DNA of 64,000 nucleotides, taken from assembly GCF_014705615.1 (NCBI RefSeq), contig NZ_JACXJA010000015.1, forward strand, positions 1-64,000. The letters are read 5' to 3'. Below the pieces are notes generated by a model, which ran no database searches, was not told where the DNA came from, and saw nothing but the letters and a program-made list of their open reading frames with translations. Each line of letters starts with the position of its first letter. Position 1 is the first letter of the stretch. Origin of the DNA: Paenibacillus oceani (GTDB lineage Bacteria > Bacillota > Bacilli > Paenibacillales > NBRC-103111). The translations under genes and the position numbers were made by a program. This document shows positions 9,093 through 18,244 of the stretch, piece after piece.

Positions 9093-10584
9093 AAGATTGC
9101 TCTCCTTCTTTCTGTTCGGATGGTTGGTTTGGCTTTATGTCGAACCACCAATGAAAGCCGTCCTCCGCAAGCAGCCGGTCGGACTCGGCCGGACCGTAAG
9201 TGCCTGCAGCATAGAGGTGAAGCGGAACCAGATTCTCCTCGAACGCTTCCAAGACGGGTTGAACCCATTTCCACGACAATTCGACTTCGTCCCAATGGGC
9301 AAAAAAGGTAGGGTCTCCGTGCAAAGCGTCGTCTATCAGATTTTCGTACGCTTCCGGAACGTTGCCCGGGCTTACGGGAGCGTCGATCCGGATCGGATCG
9401 AACGCTTCAAGCTGCGACGAATCCTTGGATTGGAATTGCAGCGTAATGGCTTCGTCCGGACCGATCTCGAATACGAGCAGGTTCGGCGCCCGGCTGCCGG
9501 ACTTCGTCTTTGCATCTTTGAATTCCACGACGATCCGGGTCGACTTCTCCCGCATTCTTTTGCCTGTCCGGATATAGAAGGGAACGTCTCTCCAGTAATC
9601 GTCGTCGATCAGCAGCTTGGCGGCGACGAATGTATCGTTCCGCGAAGCGGAATCAATCCCCGGCTCGGCCGTATAACCGATCACTGGTGTATTCTGAATC
9701 TCCCCCGCCTGATATTGACCGCGGATAACAGCAGCGCCTGTATTCTGTTTGACCAGCGGCCGAAGAGCTTCCATCACGCTTCTCTTCTTGGAGCGCCCGT
9801 CTCCCCGGGGCAGATCTGCGGGGAAATGGCTCGCCACCATCATCAGCAGCTGCAGCATATGGTTCTGGAACATGTCCCTGATCGCGCCAGCCTGATCGTA
9901 ATATCCCGCCCGTTCCTCGACACCGACGGTTTCGCTCGCCGTAATCTGCACGTTAGCGACGCGGCGGCTGCTCCACAGTTCCCGGAGAAGCGGATCGGTC
10001 TGGTGCAGCTCCTCGAGCTTCTGAACGATCGGTTTGCCAAGGTAATGGTCGATCCGGAAGATCTCGCGCTCCGTAAAAGCCTGGCTCAGCTTCCGGTTTA
10101 AATCCCGCGCCGTCTGCAAATCGTGGCCGAAAGGCTTCTCGATCACCAGGCGTTTCCAGCCGTTCGCCGAACCTAACCCGCTTTCTTGAATATGGGCGGC
10201 AATCTTCTCGAAAAATTCAGGCCCGACCGATAAATAAAACAAGCGGTTCGGCTGAATGCGCAGCGCCTGTTCCCGCTCTTCGACCATCTGCAGCAGCTTC
10301 GCATAATCTTCCTTGCGTCCGGCATCCAAAATGCAATAGCGAAACATAGTCAAAAACGATTGAAGGCTCGCCGAATCGCGGATTTCCCTTCTGGAAAACT
10401 GACGCAATGACTGCTCCACATGCGCCTGAAAAGAGGCATCCGAATGTTCTCTTCTTCCAAGACCAATCAAGGAGAACGATGGCGGCAGCTTCTGATCGGC
10501 AAATAGATTATATAAGGCCGGGTATATTTTACGTTTGGCTAAATCCCCTGTCGCACCAAATAAGATGAGTGTAGTCGGTTCCAT
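9070..10584 (-). CDS. zwf: Glucose-6-phosphate 1-dehydrogenase
   Basis: The 504-residue protein shows the NADP-binding start [12 protein letters not shown] and the active-site signature RIDHYLGK at about residues 179-186, with the catalytic His in it. VIEKPFGHD and the C-terminal substrate domain (FYIRTGKRM) are intact. It catalyses entry of glucose 6-phosphate into the oxidative pentose phosphate pathway, producing NADPH. It is the first gene of the zwf-tkt-tal operon, divergent from a LysR gene. The next oxidative enzyme, gnd, and pgl are not in the window. Confidence 0.96.
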   Translation of the reverse strand: MEPTTLILFGATGDLAKRKIYPALYNLFADQKLPPSFSLIGLGRREHSDASFQAHVEQSLRQFSRREIRDSASLQSFLTMFRYCILDAGRKEDYAKLLQMVEEREQALRIQPNRLFYLSVGPEFFEKIAAHIQESGLGSANGWKRLVIEKPFGHDLQTARDLNRKLSQAFTEREIFRIDHYLGKPIVQKLEELHQTDPLLRELWSSRRVANVQITASETVGVEERAGYYDQAGAIRDMFQNHMLQLLMMVASHFPADLPRGDGRSKKRSVMEALRPLVKQNTGAAVIRGQYQAGEIQNTPVIGYTAEPGIDSASRNDTFVAAKLLIDDDYWRDVPFYIRTGKRMREKSTRIVVEFKDAKTKSGSRAPNLLVFEIGPDEAITLQFQSKDSSQLEAFDPIRIDAPVSPGNVPEAYENLIDDALHGDPTFFAHWDEVELSWKWVQPVLEAFEENLVPLHLYAAGTYGPAESDRLLAEDGFHWWFDIKPNQPSEQKEGEQSYAYHTNY

Positions 10585-10745
10585 GCTCCTTCTCCTTCCG
10601 GCAGTGGCTCTGTTGATGGATCAAACCGATAAAAACAGCGGTAAATGCGGATTCCTATCGACAAACTCTGTTTTCTTTCTCGTATTTCCACTATAATACG
10701 TTTAACGACCATGTAAGTAATTAATACATTTTACAGGAGCTATAG
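10585..10745. promoter_or_regulatory. Divergent control region between zwf and the LysR gene
   Basis: A TATAAT lies at 10692-10697 on the plus strand, about 50 bp before the regulator start, with only a weak -35 (TGTTTT) upstream. An AT-rich near-symmetrical stretch (TGTAAGTAATTAATACATTTTACA) at about 10714-10737 is a plausible LysR-type site. Shared control of zwf and the regulator is inferred from the arrangement. Confidence 0.45.
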
Positions 10746-11633
10746 ATGGTGTCTATGGGAAACAATTACGAGCTGTACAAAGTGTTTTATTGGGCCGCCA
10801 AAACAGGCAGTCTGACTCAGGCCGCCAAGGCGTTATATCTCACCCAGCCGAGCGTCAGCCATGCGATCAAACAGCTGGAGGACCGGTTCGGCATCACGTT
10901 GTTTTACCGGAATCCGAAAGGCGTGGCGCTGACTCATGAAGGCTCGATCCTGTACTCGTATATCGAACAGTCGCACATCCTGATTACACTGGCCGAGGAG
11001 AAGATGGCCGCGCTTAAAAATCTGGATATCGGCGAGCTGCGGATCGGCGGAAGCGATTCGTTGTTCAAGCACTATTTGCTCCCCTACCTGGAAGATTTCA
11101 ATCAAACTTATCCGGGAATCCGGCTCCATCTGAGTCATGGGACGACGCCGGAGGTGATTTCGTTTCTGAAGGAAGGCCGGATCGATCTGGGCGTCGTTCG
11201 TATGCCGATTATCGATTCCCAGCTCGAAGTAAGGGAGAGCATTCAGCTTCAGGATTGTTTCGTGGCGGGAGCCCGTTTCGCCGAGCTGAAAGAGGTGGTT
11301 TTTTCGTTGGACAAGCTGCTTCAGTACCCGGTCATTCTCTTCTCGCGGAACAGCCGGGCGCGGATGGCGATCACGGAGTTGTTCCAGAGCTACGGCTACA
11401 CGCTGAAGCCGGAGATCGAGGTCGGGAGCGTGGATCTGCTGATCGAGTTTGCGCGGAGAGGTCTTGGAATCTCGTATGTGACGAGAGAGTTTGTAACGAA
11501 GGAGCTGGAGGAAGGTTCGCTGTTCGAGATTTCGCTGGACGTCCGGCTGCCTCCCTCGAACGTCGGAATTATGACCATGCGCAACATGCCGCTTTCGATT
11601 ACGGCCGGCCGGTTTATTGAACTGGTCCGGTAG
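10746..11633 (+). CDS. LysR-family transcriptional regulator
   Basis: The N-terminal winged helix covers about residues 5-65 (YWAAKTGSLTQAAKALYLTQ, VSHAIKQLEDRFGITLFYR). The periplasmic-binding-like effector domain starts near residue 93 (GELRIGGSD) and runs to the end. The length of 295 residues is normal. AGGAGC sits six bases before the ATG at 10746. Being divergent from zwf, it probably controls the pentose phosphate operon and itself. The effector is unknown. Confidence 0.88.
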   Translation: MVSMGNNYELYKVFYWAAKTGSLTQAAKALYLTQPSVSHAIKQLEDRFGITLFYRNPKGVALTHEGSILYSYIEQSHILITLAEEKMAALKNLDIGELRIGGSDSLFKHYLLPYLEDFNQTYPGIRLHLSHGTTPEVISFLKEGRIDLGVVRMPIIDSQLEVRESIQLQDCFVAGARFAELKEVVFSLDKLLQYPVILFSRNSRARMAITELFQSYGYTLKPEIEVGSVDLLIEFARRGLGISYVTREFVTKELEEGSLFEISLDVRLPPSNVGIMTMRNMPLSITAGRFIELVR

Positions 11634-11696
11634 TTGCTGCCGGTAGTCGGAAAGCCGTTCCGTCGGGAAGCGGTCCTCCTCCCTTTGCGGCCAAGC

Positions 11697-11740
11697 CAAA
11701 CAACCCCCGAGTTCGAACGGCAGCGTTCCGGGGGTTGTCC
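11697..11740. terminator. Strong stem-loop after the LysR gene
   Basis: CAACCCCCG at 11701-11709 pairs with CGGGGGTTG at 11729-11737. T-runs are poor on both strands, so the strength of termination is uncertain. Confidence 0.5.
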
Positions 11741-11744
11741 GCGT

Positions 11745-12065
11745 GATCTCTCTCTTGCTAGCGGATGCCGGCTCAAATGATCGAGGAACATGGAAACGAT
11801 CGAAGGCTCCAAAGCTCCAAAGAAACCGTCGTGTACCAATAAGTGATTCGGCAACATTCGCACACTCCCATTGATCCGTTTCTCCCTGACGTCCGAGTCC
11901 GGAAGACTAGTACTTCACCAGCTTCGCAGGTTCGGAATACCTAGTCCGCCTAATGAATTTTTCCTAATTGTCTCGACAATCCATTCATCGGCCGGCGTCT
12001 GCAAATAATTTACATGAACCGGTGAATTGGGTAATTGGCATCACCTTTTGCGAGATAATGCCATA
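11745..12065 (-). pseudogene. Decayed minus-strand gene, unidentified
   Basis: One minus-strand frame gives coherent protein-like blocks (NYLQTPADEWIVETIRKNS, then RMLPNHLLVHDGFFGALEP and IVSMFLDHL) interrupted by stops near 11920 and 12040. There is no start signal. I do not recognise the family. The rest of the 11,634-12,312 gap holds no other gene that I can support. Confidence 0.35.
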
Positions 12066-12312
12066 GGGATATAGTCCAAAAGATGGATTCCCCGCCAATG
12101 CGTTCATCCTCTCCTGTCACGCTTCCTGTCACGCTTATAGATGGTCCCGGACTGTCCGTGGCGGGGCGGAATCGTTTCTAAGGGCAGCGGGTGTGATCCG
12201 CTCCTGTTGACGCAAGCCTCATATTTCGATCACAATTGATCTCTCTACCTTGCTGCAATACGTGTTAGAATAGAGAAACGGGTTTTATATTATTCGCTAA
12301 GGAGCATATCAA

Positions 12313-13770
12313 GTGCGGTTACATCCAGTTTACATCTTAAGGTTAACGGGACTTTTCGACGGAATTTCCTTGTTGGTGTTACTAGGCATCGCGATGCCTT
12401 TGAAATACATTTGGGGGATCAACCAGGCGGTCACAATTGTAGGGAGTCTGCACGGCGGAATCTTCAGCCTTTATGCCCTGGCGATCCTGTATGCAGCCAT
12501 CCGGCTGCAGTGGAGTCTGTTATGGTCGGCAGCGGCGGTTGTTGTTGCTTTTGTGCCGTTCGGCAACTTTGTAATGGACGGGAGATTAAAGAAGGCGCAG
12601 GAGACCTATAGCGTCAAGCCGTTTAACCACGCTCTGCTCGTATACAGCATCGTGTTTTTTTCCTTTTTCGATTTATTTTCGCAGCTGCCGGTGATGAGCA
12701 CGTTTGCCGCTTCCGTCGGCGCCAGCTCGTTTGTTGTCGGCTTTGTGATCGGACTGTATTCCCTCTCCAATACGGTCGGCAATATCGTCTCCGGTATACT
12801 GACGGACAAGGCCGGGCCGTTCAAGATGCTGATGGCCGGCTTATTGCTGACGAGCGCCGCCCTGCTGTTGTATCAGTTCGTCGATCAGCCGTCGTTCCTG
12901 ATTTTCGTCCGGATCGTGCACGGATTCGTCGCAGGGCTTATTGTACCGGCCGCATTTACGTACTCCGCGAACACGACGGTCAAGGAGCAACAAGGAAAAA
13001 AAGTGGCCTTTACCGGCACATTCGTCGGATTGGCGGCGATTACCGGACCGGCCTTCAGCGGCATTATGGCAAGCAAGTCGTCCGTTCCGTTCGTTTTCAG
13101 CTGCGTGGCGGCGTTAGGTATGGTGTTGGCCGTTCTGTCGGCGATTTTTCTCGGGAAGTTCAAGGTGACGAAAAAAGAAAAAGCGGCTGCCGCTTCGCAC
13201 GGTTTAGGCCGATTCTTTAATGAAGGCGTATTAAAGGCATACGGCGGCGCGTTTTTCTTAATGTTTTCTCAAGGCGTCATTGCGTACTTGCTGCCCTTGC
13301 ACGTTCAGACGCTCGGTTATGATTCGAGATTAAGCGGTACGTTGATGAGCGCCTTCGGGATTATCGCCGTTCTCATCTTCGTCCTTCCGACGAACCGGAT
13401 ATTCGATCGGGTCGCCGCGCCTATCACGATGGCCATCGGTATCGGTCTTATGGGAATCAGCCAGCTGCTGATCGGCCAGTCTGAGACAACGGCTGTGCTT
13501 TATATCGTGTTAGGTCTATACGGAGTCGGCTTCGCCTTTTTGTTCCCCTCCATCAATACGATGCTCATTCGGGCAACGCCGGCGGAGCTGCGGGGGAAAG
13601 CGTACGGCTATTTCTACGCTTTTTTCTCACTCGGTGTAGTTGCCGGATCATCCGTTCTCGGGTGGCTGTCATTGGGGATCAGCGAAGGATTTATGTTTAC
13701 GGGAATCATCCTCCTCGTATTTGCGGCATTCGTCGCATTCAGCAAGCAGAGAGAACGGGCGTATCATTAA
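12313..13770 (+). CDS. DUF3817-MFS fusion membrane protein
   Basis: Residues 1 to about 95 are a complete DUF3817 unit (LRLTGLFDGISLLVLLGIAMP, VGSLHGGIFSLYALAILY) with three membrane segments. From about residue 105 a twelve-segment major facilitator transporter follows, with a loop-2/3 motif (GILTDKAGPFKMLMAG) and a long central loop near residue 295. The start is a GTG eight bases after AAGGAG. One frame covers both parts without a break. The transported compound is unknown. DUF3817 proteins are normally separate small proteins. Confidence 0.82.
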   Translation: MRLHPVYILRLTGLFDGISLLVLLGIAMPLKYIWGINQAVTIVGSLHGGIFSLYALAILYAAIRLQWSLLWSAAAVVVAFVPFGNFVMDGRLKKAQETYSVKPFNHALLVYSIVFFSFFDLFSQLPVMSTFAASVGASSFVVGFVIGLYSLSNTVGNIVSGILTDKAGPFKMLMAGLLLTSAALLLYQFVDQPSFLIFVRIVHGFVAGLIVPAAFTYSANTTVKEQQGKKVAFTGTFVGLAAITGPAFSGIMASKSSVPFVFSCVAALGMVLAVLSAIFLGKFKVTKKEKAAAASHGLGRFFNEGVLKAYGGAFFLMFSQGVIAYLLPLHVQTLGYDSRLSGTLMSAFGIIAVLIFVLPTNRIFDRVAAPITMAIGIGLMGISQLLIGQSETTAVLYIVLGLYGVGFAFLFPSINTMLIRATPAELRGKAYGYFYAFFSLGVVAGSSVLGWLSLGISEGFMFTGIILLVFAAFVAFSKQRERAYH

Positions 13771-13785
13771 TCCCCGTAAGCATGC

Positions 13786-13826
13786 AAAGGCCCTGCTCCT
13801 TCTACAGAAAGAGCAAGGCCTTTTCT
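13786..13826. terminator. Bidirectional terminator between convergent genes
   Basis: AAAGGCCCTGCTC and GAGCAAGGCCTTTT form a stem with one bulge, ending in T on the plus strand and preceded by AAA on the other side. It separates the MFS gene from the convergent dioxygenase gene. Confidence 0.75.
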
Positions 13827-13846
13827 CAATGATATAAGCTCGGAGG

Positions 13847-15403
13847 TTAAAACGTGCTCGCTTTGCTAGTATCGGGACACCATCTGGAAGTTCGGTAATA
13901 GCGGATCAAAACGTCCACTGCTTCCGCGGTTCGAAGATGGGTGAGCGCCTCGGAGGCATACGCTCTAACGTAACGGTCTTTGCTATGGAGCGCTTTCTCA
14001 AGCGCACGGACGACTAGCCCGGCATCTCCATCCTTACCCGTTCGCAGCAAGGACAATGCCGCCGTATATCCAATTTTATTGGATATATATTTTTGCTTAT
14101 TCACATACATATCACTCGCCTGCTCCCTCTCTTCCGTTTCATTGAGCAGTGAAGCTATCAGAGCCTGCGCCAATGCCGGTACGACCTGGCCGCTTGCATT
14201 ACCGATTATGCCCAAAGCTTCGACCGCATTACGGCGCACCCATTCGCTTTCATCTTGAATACTCGCGATCAGCGCCGGAACTGCATCAATTGCCTGGGGA
14301 CCGATCATGCCAAGCACGAAGGCTGCCAATGCTCTGCGCTTCTCGTCCTTGTGCTGCAATACTTGCAGAAGCCCGGGGATCGCCCCGGCCGAGGCACCTT
14401 GCAGCCCATATGCGGCCCGCTCCGCTACCTGTGTGGTCCCTTCGGTTACATGTTTGATTAATTCATCAATACCTTTAGGTCCCAGACGACCAAGGGCGTA
14501 TGCGGCATTCAAAGCTGCCGTCTCCGTATCGTCCAACAATTGTCCCAATGCTGGCGCCAATGAAGCCCCGGCTTCTCCCCACAATCCCAGCTGATCCGCA
14601 GCCTGAGCCCGAACGGATTCGTCAACTGACTTCAAATCTTGCAATACCTTTTGCAGAGTGAATTCATCTACAGCCGCAGCATCCATACAAGTTGTGTGTT
14701 CGCCGCGCAGCCAATCCCACACATCTCTCCATAGATTCAAATGAACGGCAGGCGTTCCATGGGGAACGATCATTTCCTTCCTGCGATGATTCCATGTCGG
14801 ATTTTCGGGCGCGCGCAAACGGACAAACTGGAATTTGAGCATGTAACGGTCCAGGCTGGACACGTTCAGCGAAGCTTTATGCCACAAGTCGAAGTGCACA
14901 AGCACCATTGTACCCGCTTTGCCGGTCGGCAGGTGAGTCTCTCCGCGATCGCCGATAAACTTCTCGTAATACTGGGTCCCCGGCATAATCGCGGTCGGTC
15001 CCAAATCTTCGGTTATATCCTGCGTGTAATAAAAGATCATCGCCCACCACGGCCGGTGACTGCGCATCGAGGACCAATACCCGTCTTTATGCCATTGCCC
15101 CCCTCCCGGCATCTGACTTCCCGGCTTGTTATAATGACAGTGGCGGTGCGGATGCATATAATAATCGGTTCCCAACACACTCGTTAAAGCGCCTTTTACC
15201 ACAGGCGTATCGAAAAACTCCATAATCTCGGGGACACGCGGCAAAATATTATTGCCCGGATTGCCTTCTTCATGCAATACCCGATAGATCGTATCCATTA
15301 CCTTCTTATGCAGTTGCGGGTCCAAGTCGTTCTGAAGCACCAGGTAGCCTTTCGTAATGAATTGCATCATTTGTTCATCCGTCAACAGAAAGCTGCTATC
15401 CAT
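13847..15403 (-). CDS. PhyH-type iron/2-oxoglutarate dioxygenase fused to HEAT repeats
   Basis: Residues ~5-245 form a phytanoyl-CoA dioxygenase-like domain. Iron ligands are visible as the HxD of QWHKDGYW and the distal His of VLVHFDLWHKAS. From about residue 265 to the end there are at least five HEAT-like repeats (SVRAQAADQLGLWG, ETAALNAAYALGRLG, KRRALAAFVLGMIG, EWVRRNAVEALGIIG, RYVRAYASEALTHLR). The ATG at 15403 lies eleven bases after AAGGAG; a GTG two codons earlier is also possible. It is divergent from an AraC regulator, which may control it. The hydroxylated substrate is unknown. Confidence 0.82.
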   Translation of the reverse strand: MDSSFLLTDEQMMQFITKGYLVLQNDLDPQLHKKVMDTIYRVLHEEGNPGNNILPRVPEIMEFFDTPVVKGALTSVLGTDYYMHPHRHCHYNKPGSQMPGGGQWHKDGYWSSMRSHRPWWAMIFYYTQDITEDLGPTAIMPGTQYYEKFIGDRGETHLPTGKAGTMVLVHFDLWHKASLNVSSLDRYMLKFQFVRLRAPENPTWNHRRKEMIVPHGTPAVHLNLWRDVWDWLRGEHTTCMDAAAVDEFTLQKVLQDLKSVDESVRAQAADQLGLWGEAGASLAPALGQLLDDTETAALNAAYALGRLGPKGIDELIKHVTEGTTQVAERAAYGLQGASAGAIPGLLQVLQHKDEKRRALAAFVLGMIGPQAIDAVPALIASIQDESEWVRRNAVEALGIIGNASGQVVPALAQALIASLLNETEEREQASDMYVNKQKYISNKIGYTAALSLLRTGKDGDAGLVVRALEKALHSKDRYVRAYASEALTHLRTAEAVDVLIRYYRTSRWCPDTSKASTF

Positions 15404-15545
15404 CTTCACGTTCACTCCTTGGGAATAATGTTCCTTCAGCGAATATTGTAGCAACTCCGACTGTTGATGTATTTACACGACCGTCGTCCTTTTGTACAAT
15501 CGTCATGTCAATGCTACGATTACTGAGGAAAGGATGTGAACGGGT

Positions 15546-16412
15546 ATGAACTTCGCTGCCTATCACCCCTATGTCCACTATGCAACCCGCTATCCGTTTT
15601 CCAAGGGACAGACGAGCCTCAATCGTCACTGTTATAGCTCATCGATTTATTTGATCAGCGAAGGAAGCGGGAGCTTACGAACTTGCGGGCGCGTTTACCG
15701 GACCGATCCGGGTTCTCTGGTCTATATCCCGGCAGGGCAGCAGCACGATTGGATCGCCGACAGTATAATACCGATGGTTCATATTTGCTGTTATTTCGAT
15801 TGGAGCCACATCGATCGTCGTGCCTGGTTCAATCATCCCAGTATGATCTGTTATGACGCATCACAATTGAATGTTTCCTTGGTCAGCGCCCCTTTCCCCT
15901 ATGAAATTCCCGAATATTTGAAAGTGGAGAAGCTGCGGGTATGGACGGATCTGTTCGAAAAATTTTATACAGAAAATCATTATCCCAATGAGCGAACATA
16001 CATTCGCAACATCAAGCTGCAAAGCTATTTTCTGCATTTTATCGAGTTTTTCCTGAGCTTCGTACTGAGAGACGACCGGTTCCCGGACCGGCGAATGTAC
16101 AAAGTGTTGGAACGATTGGATCAGGATCTGCTGCACGGCCTGGTAAAACCTTTGGAATCTTACTACAAAGAAATGCGCGTAAGCCGCGGTTATTTTTTCG
16201 AACTGTTCAAACACGCAACAGGTTTGCCGCCTACGCAATATATCAATCAGTTCCGGATCAACCGGGCAAAGGAAGACTTGAGCCATACCTCCATCAGCAT
16301 TACGGAGATTGCCGAGAAGCACGGCTTTGCCTCCGTCCACTACTTCTCGAAGCTCTTTCGTCTGTTGAACGGCATGTCGCCGAGGGAATACCGGGACGAA
16401 GCGAACGATTGA
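15546..16412 (+). CDS. AraC-family transcriptional regulator
   Basis: An N-terminal cupin-like sensing domain (residues ~20-110, including RTDPGSLVYIPAGQQHDW) precedes two helix-turn-helix units at the C-terminus. The signature part reads INRAKEDLSHTSISITEIAE, then HGFASVHYFSKLFRLLNGMSPREYR. The length of 288 residues is typical. It is divergent from the PhyH-HEAT gene with about 140 bp between the starts. The arrangement suggests that it responds to a carbohydrate or related ligand and activates that gene. Confidence 0.88.
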   Translation: MNFAAYHPYVHYATRYPFSKGQTSLNRHCYSSSIYLISEGSGSLRTCGRVYRTDPGSLVYIPAGQQHDWIADSIIPMVHICCYFDWSHIDRRAWFNHPSMICYDASQLNVSLVSAPFPYEIPEYLKVEKLRVWTDLFEKFYTENHYPNERTYIRNIKLQSYFLHFIEFFLSFVLRDDRFPDRRMYKVLERLDQDLLHGLVKPLESYYKEMRVSRGYFFELFKHATGLPPTQYINQFRINRAKEDLSHTSISITEIAEKHGFASVHYFSKLFRLLNGMSPREYRDEAND

Positions 16413-16448
16413 CAAAAAGACGCGTTTCGGGTTGAATCGCGTCTGGCT
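16413..16448. terminator. Terminator between convergent genes
   Basis: GACGCG and CGCGTC pair across about fourteen bases. On the minus strand the stem is followed by TTTTTG, fitting the end of the DUF2268 gene. The AraC gene ends just before it on the plus strand. Confidence 0.6.
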
Positions 16449-16459
16449 TGAATTCGAAT

Positions 16460-17242
16460 TTACCGAATAAACGGGTAACCGCTTTTCCAGTACAATTCCT
16501 TATCCGTTCTGGAATGGGCTTCTACGATCGAAATCTCATGTTTGGCGAGATAGCTGCTCACAATTCTGGAGGAGATCTCATACGCCCGTTTCGATATATA
16601 GCGGATGTAAGCATCCGTGCCTGAAGCATCCAAATCGATTTTTTCCCAGAAGGCTGCTTCGCTTTCCGCGGAAACCTCATAGGGAGGGAAACCGGGATGA
16701 GGATATAAGGAGTCCCCCAAAACCATAGCTAATCCTTCATAGGCCAAGTACCCCCGCATTGTTTTGGAAGACGGAAAAACGGATTTATTTGGCGAGTCGA
16801 TCAGGGCTTCCTGGGTGTATCGTACCGTATGACTGTATTCGTGGGCAATATTCCGCTTTAACCGCATCGGAGCAAGCTCGTCACATCGAATCCCGAGAAG
16901 GAATTTGCCAGGCGCGTAGCAGCACCCTCCCCCTTTGGACTCGATTGCGGGCAGGATGTGGATCGAAATGTCATCGATCGGGCACGGCAACAGATGAAAG
17001 ACATGATTGGCGGTTTCGCAGGATAACTGGCGTAAATCGAAATCGAGCAGCTTCTGAAACGATTGATCCCGGTTCGGATCAGCGACGAATGGCTTGGTCG
17101 CATTTTCAATGCTGGCCCGGATCATCCACTGTTTGGGCTGATTGGCGGATAGCTCTTCGGTCAGATCATCCAAATATTGCGTATAATCCGCATCACCCAG
17201 CCGGATCAGCTCCGGAACGTAATTGAATACTTTGACGTACAT
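16460..17242 (-). CDS. DUF2268 putative zinc metalloprotease
   Basis: The 260-residue protein contains the HExxH zinc motif as HEYSH at about residue 134, followed 35 residues later by a Glu in YLAYEGLAMVLGD that could be the third ligand. This layout is that of DUF2268, a predicted zinc-dependent protease family in Bacillales. There is no signal peptide, so it is probably cytosolic. A small membrane protein gene lies just upstream and may be co-transcribed. Confidence 0.72.
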   Translation of the reverse strand: MYVKVFNYVPELIRLGDADYTQYLDDLTEELSANQPKQWMIRASIENATKPFVADPNRDQSFQKLLDFDLRQLSCETANHVFHLLPCPIDDISIHILPAIESKGGGCCYAPGKFLLGIRCDELAPMRLKRNIAHEYSHTVRYTQEALIDSPNKSVFPSSKTMRGYLAYEGLAMVLGDSLYPHPGFPPYEVSAESEAAFWEKIDLDASGTDAYIRYISKRAYEISSRIVSSYLAKHEISIVEAHSRTDKELYWKSGYPFIR

Positions 17243-17266
17243 CCGATCACCTCGCCATTTCTCAAA

Positions 17267-17596
17267 TTAATCTACCCTGGATTTTTTCATCGTTAAGGCG
17301 GATATGAGATAGAAAAGAAGGACGGCACCAAACAGGTTGAACAGACTCGGTACGGCGGCCACAGTCAAATAAAGGCCATAAGGCAAAGACCAGACGAACA
17401 CGATAATCATCAGTACCCGCAATCTGAATAAGGAAGCGGTTACACCTAGACAAGCGGGCAGAATGACCATGATGGAAATGAAAACAATCGTATCCGTTCC
17501 CGCCCGGGTCCCGGAGTATGGGTTCCAGAATAATAGGATCATACTTAGAATGATGCACCCGACAGAAGCGATCATACCCGGCGAGGAAAATCTCAT
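17267..17596 (-). CDS. Small four-segment membrane protein, unidentified
   Basis: I do not recognise this 109-residue protein. It has about four hydrophobic segments (near residues 8-25, 36-58, 60-82 and 84-104) and a basic C-terminus (MKKSRVD). An AAGGAGG site lies eleven bases before the ATG. It is 24 bp upstream of the DUF2268 gene in the same direction and follows a Nudix gene by 23 bp, so the three may form one unit. Confidence 0.6.
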   Translation of the reverse strand: MRFSSPGMIASVGCIILSMILLFWNPYSGTRAGTDTIVFISIMVILPACLGVTASLFRLRVLMIIVFVWSLPYGLYLTVAAVPSLFNLFGAVLLFYLISALTMKKSRVD

Positions 17597-17619
17597 CCCA
17601 CTTGCATCCTCCTTCCGGT

Positions 17620-18069
17620 TTAGAGTTCAAAGGTTGTTATCCATTCAGAGCGATTGGCGGTTTTCAGACTCACAATGTGCTCTTGAAGTACAGTTGGTAG
17701 CACATTATTCCGTTTTATACTATCCGTACTAAACTCAATCCAGTAAAACTCAAGATGAGCCTCAACCGAATTAGGCGCATTGTGTGATTGTAAATGGTCT
17801 GAACTCGCTACAAAAAGATGACTGACCTCGTGATGCAATCTTCCCAACTCATCCGTTCTATGCGTCTCGACGACTCCAAGAAATCTGCCAATCTGGCACT
17901 CAACACCGAGCTCTTCATACAGTTCCCTTGCAAGCGCATTTTTCGCTCCTTCGCCGGGTTCCACCCCTCCGCCGGGCAAGAAAGAATGTGCTCCCTTCAT
18001 TTGGGCAATCAACATTTTATTGTCGTGTACGATAACCGCCCGTACGATATTGCGAAAAAGGATGTTCAT
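17620..18069 (-). CDS. Nudix hydrolase
   Basis: A complete Nudix box is present: GGGVEPGEGAKNALARE followed by LYEELGV (about residues 34-57). HHEVSHLFVAS and HLEFYWIEF are typical later strands. I place the start at 18069 (MNILFRNIV), nine bases after GGAGGA, rather than at the longer start at 18093. It is the first of three closely spaced minus-strand genes. The substrate is not predictable. Confidence 0.85.
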   Translation of the reverse strand: MNILFRNIVRAVIVHDNKMLIAQMKGAHSFLPGGGVEPGEGAKNALARELYEELGVECQIGRFLGVVETHRTDELGRLHHEVSHLFVASSDHLQSHNAPNSVEAHLEFYWIEFSTDSIKRNNVLPTVLQEHIVSLKTANRSEWITTFEL

Positions 18070-18179
18070 CTTCCCCGTCCTCCCGGTCGACATGCAGCAA
18101 ATCGATCTGTAAGCCTACACTGTAACCAAATCATACCATACAGTAAATGATACTAGGGTAATAACGTATGGACACAGCC

Positions 18180-18222
18180 AAAAATGTAAAACCCCCAGCT
18201 GCAGCTCAGCCAGGGGTTACAC
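18180..18222 (-). terminator. Terminator of the cell-wall sugar operon
   Basis: AACCCC and GGGGTT enclose a loop that itself contains the self-complementary CAGCTGCAGCT. On the minus strand the stem is followed by TTTTACATTTTT. It lies just after the namZ stop at 18245. Confidence 0.65.
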
Positions 18223-18244
18223 TTCAACAATATTCGGTTCATCC

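Noticed and set aside
9082-10101. Long plus-strand open frame of 339 codons
   Set aside because: It lies antisense to zwf, whose motifs are intact, and has no ribosome site or recognisable domain.
10833-11699. Minus-strand frame of 288 codons over the LysR gene
   Set aside because: It is the shadow of the LysR gene; its composition is Arg/Gln/His-rich and no family is recognisable.
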